8,162 nucleotides of DNA from Flavobacteriaceae bacterium UBA3078 (lineage in GTDB: Bacteria > Bacteroidota > Bacteroidia > Flavobacteriales > Flavobacteriaceae). The translations under genes were made by a program, and so were the position numbers. A model generated the notes under the pieces. It was not told the DNA's origin. It worked only from the letters and a program-made list of their open reading frames with translations, and ran no database searches. Positions 6,802 through 8,162 of the stretch are shown here, one piece after another. Position 1 is the first letter of the stretch. Every line of letters starts with the position of its first letter. Location: the NCBI GenBank assembly GCA_002366675.1, contig DFBO01000234.1, positions 1-8,162 of the forward strand, given 5' to 3'.

Positions 6802-6817
6802 CAACTTTATAATTATT

Positions 6818-7174
6818 ATGTCAAGAGACGAGCAATTAAAACAACGATGGAATTTGATAGTAAACAAACTATCAAGTCAATTTGCAGATGGAGATGTTTT
6901 AGATTTAGATGCCATTATCTATTTAATTGGTGTACAAGAATTGGGTCAATTAAATAAAAAATTTAAAAAAGACCATAAACTAGATCTCATGCACATTGCT
7001 ATTTGCAGACTTTTAGAACCTTATGGTTTTTATGAATTCGATTTTTTTGACGAAGATGGTTGGCCACATTACAAAGTGAAAGAAGTCTTGCCTAATTTAA
7101 AAGCAGGTGAACAAAGTATTTTAATGAAAGAAGCTATAGTGAGTTACTTTCTAGAAACACAGTTCATTGATTAA
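6818..7174 (+). CDS. conserved-looking cytosolic protein of unknown function (118 aa), upstream of pheS
   Basis: I do not recognise a named family; similar small proteins next to pheS are, to my memory, common in Flavobacteriaceae and simply called hypothetical. The sequence has no signal peptide or membrane helix. It opens with a charged helical part (R3, D4, E5, K8, R10), followed by [16 protein letters not shown] (29-44) and a Lys-rich linker. [16 protein letters not shown] (56-71) comes next, then the strongest candidate motif, D-x-D-G-W-P-H-Y at about 78-85, and a final helix, K-E-A-I-V-S-Y-F. The motif-rich, gap-free composition suggests a structured, conserved domain rather than a spurious ORF, and it has its own good -7 promoter. 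It ends 35 bases before pheS. Function is unknown; a role tied to translation would rest on position alone. Confidence 0.85.
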   Translation: MSRDEQLKQRWNLIVNKLSSQFADGDVLDLDAIIYLIGVQELGQLNKKFKKDHKLDLMHIAICRLLEPYGFYEFDFFDEDGWPHYKVKEVLPNLKAGEQSILMKEAIVSYFLETQFID

Positions 7175-7181
7175 AATTTAT

Positions 7182-7189
7182 TAAATTTG
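7182..7189 (+). promoter_or_regulatory. -7 element of the pheS promoter
   Basis: TAAATTTG matches the Bacteroidota -7 consensus TAnnTTTG exactly and continues as CAC. It lies in the 35-base gap before pheS, giving a start near 7195 and a leader of about 15 bases. A -33 TTG at 7167-7169 is too close (12-base spacer), so the upstream part is poorly defined. pheS may therefore have its own transcript in addition to any read-through from the preceding gene. Confidence 0.6.
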
Positions 7190-7209
7190 CACGCATTATT
7201 AATGATGTC

Positions 7210-8162
7210 ATGATAGATAAAATTAAAGATTTAATAGCTGAAGCTGAAGCATTTCAAGCGAAATCCATGGATGAAGTTGAGGCTTTCCGTATAAAATATT
7301 TAGGCAAAAAAGGATTGCTTAACGACTACTTTAAAGAGTTTAAAAATGTAGCAAACGACCAGAAAAAAGAATTTGGTCAGGTTATTAATGCACTTAAAAA
7401 AACAGCTGAAGATAAAGTCAATACTTTAAAAGAAGAACTTGATAACAAAGAAGAAGTTCATGGTGTTTATGGCGATTTATCTCGTCCAGGTCAACCTATA
7501 GAGATTGGTGCAAGACACCCAATATCTATTGTTAAAAATCAGATTATTGATATCTTTTCACGTATTGGATTTAACGTAAGTGAAGGTCCAGAAATTGAAG
7601 ACGATTGGCACAATTTTACAGCTTTAAATTTACCTGAATATCATCCAGCAAGAGATATGCAGGACACTTTTTTTATTCAAACAAATCCTGATATTTTATT
7701 GCGTACGCATACCAGTTCGGTACAAGTTCGTTATATGGAAAACAATAAACCACCAATTAGAACCATTTCTCCTGGTCGCGTTTATAGAAACGAAGCTATT
7801 TCGGCACGTTCTCATTGTTTTTTCCACCAAGTAGAAGGTTTATATATTGATAAAGATGTAAGCTTTGCAGATTTAAAACAAACGCTTCAATACTTCACTA
7901 CCGAAATGTTTGGGAAATCTAAAATTCGATTACGTCCTTCTTACTTTCCATTTACAGAACCAAGTGCAGAAGTAGATGTGTATTGGGGACTTGAAACAGA
8001 AACAGATTACCGAATTACAAAAGGAACAGGTTGGTTAGAAATAATGGGGTGTGGTATGGTAGATCCAAATGTTCTTGAAAACTGTGGCATTGACTCTAAA
8101 GAATATTCTGGTTTTGCTTTTGGTATGGGAATAGACAGAATAACCATGCTATTACATCAAAT
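7210..8162 (+). CDS. pheS: phenylalanine--tRNA ligase alpha subunit, 3'-truncated by window edge
   Basis: The gene encodes the catalytic alpha chain of the (alpha-beta)2 class II synthetase that charges tRNA-Phe with phenylalanine. The visible 317 residues cover nearly the whole usual length of about 340; roughly 20 C-terminal residues are beyond the window. They comprise an N-terminal helical arm at about 1-85 (Lys/Glu-rich coiled coil, tRNA binding), then the catalytic core. The core shows E-G-P-E-I-E, the motif 2 region G189-R-V-Y-R-N-E with H-C-F-F-H-Q-V-E-G, the F-P-F-T-E-P-S phenylalanine-pocket segment, and motif 3 at about 301-312 ([10 protein letters not shown]). The start is ATG 7210; the two earlier ATGs at 7202 and 7205 belong to another frame that stops at 7213. 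No broken frame or odd residue is seen. The beta subunit gene is not in the window. Confidence 0.98.
   Translation, partial: MIDKIKDLIAEAEAFQAKSMDEVEAFRIKYLGKKGLLNDYFKEFKNVANDQKKEFGQVINALKKTAEDKVNTLKEELDNKEEVHGVYGDLSRPGQPIEIGARHPISIVKNQIIDIFSRIGFNVSEGPEIEDDWHNFTALNLPEYHPARDMQDTFFIQTNPDILLRTHTSSVQVRYMENNKPPIRTISPGRVYRNEAISARSHCFFHQVEGLYIDKDVSFADLKQTLQYFTTEMFGKSKIRLRPSYFPFTEPSAEVDVYWGLETETDYRITKGTGWLEIMGCGMVDPNVLENCGIDSKEYSGFAFGMGIDRITMLLHQ

Overview
The window is AT-rich DNA (roughly one third G+C by eye) that reads as a chromosomal segment of a marine-type Flavobacteriaceae bacterium (phylum Bacteroidota). Four things point there: the end of a Bat operon, small A-rich leaders without clear Shine-Dalgarno sequences, near-perfect Bacteroidota -7 promoter elements (TAnnTTTG), and protein sequences typical of this family. 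I see no insertion sequence, prophage, CRISPR array, tRNA or rRNA. Coding density is high and the longest gap between genes is about 100 bases.

Layout. (1) 1-2486, plus strand: the end of a Bat (Bacteroides aerotolerance) operon, with batD cut at its 5' end and batE overlapping it by 4 bases. (2) 2551-2850, plus strand: a 99-residue membrane-anchored small protein of unknown function, followed by a hairpin that begins at its stop codon. (3) 2953-6151, plus strand: a tight cluster of a beta-class carbonic anhydrase, a DUF2490 outer-membrane barrel-like protein with a non-ATG start, and a SulP anion transporter with a C-terminal STAS domain. It is closed by a strong bidirectional terminator. 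(4) 6242-6766, minus strand: cvpA. (5) 6818-8162, plus strand: a conserved-looking 118-residue cytosolic protein of unknown function, then pheS (phenylalanyl-tRNA synthetase alpha chain), cut by the window end.

How the genes work together. The most coherent functional unit is the carbonic anhydrase / DUF2490 / SulP cluster. The transporter shows the residue pattern of BicA-type sodium-bicarbonate SulP carriers (a D-x-x-x-T motif and a Q-I-S-G-P-T segment). With a carbonic anhydrase in the same probable transcript, the likely job is inorganic-carbon uptake and interconversion, feeding carboxylases or pH balance; this is inference. BatD and BatE belong to the periplasm-facing Bat complex. cvpA and the 118-residue gene share a 51-base divergent promoter region in which two perfect -7 elements, one per strand, lie only 3 bases apart. 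pheS appears to have its own promoter in a 35-base gap.

Most of the window is ordinary core and near-core flavobacterial content. I did not find a clearly new system. The points most worth a second look are the carbon cluster with its DUF2490 member and small upstream protein, the SulP soluble insertion, the DUF2490 start codon and the back-to-back divergent promoters.
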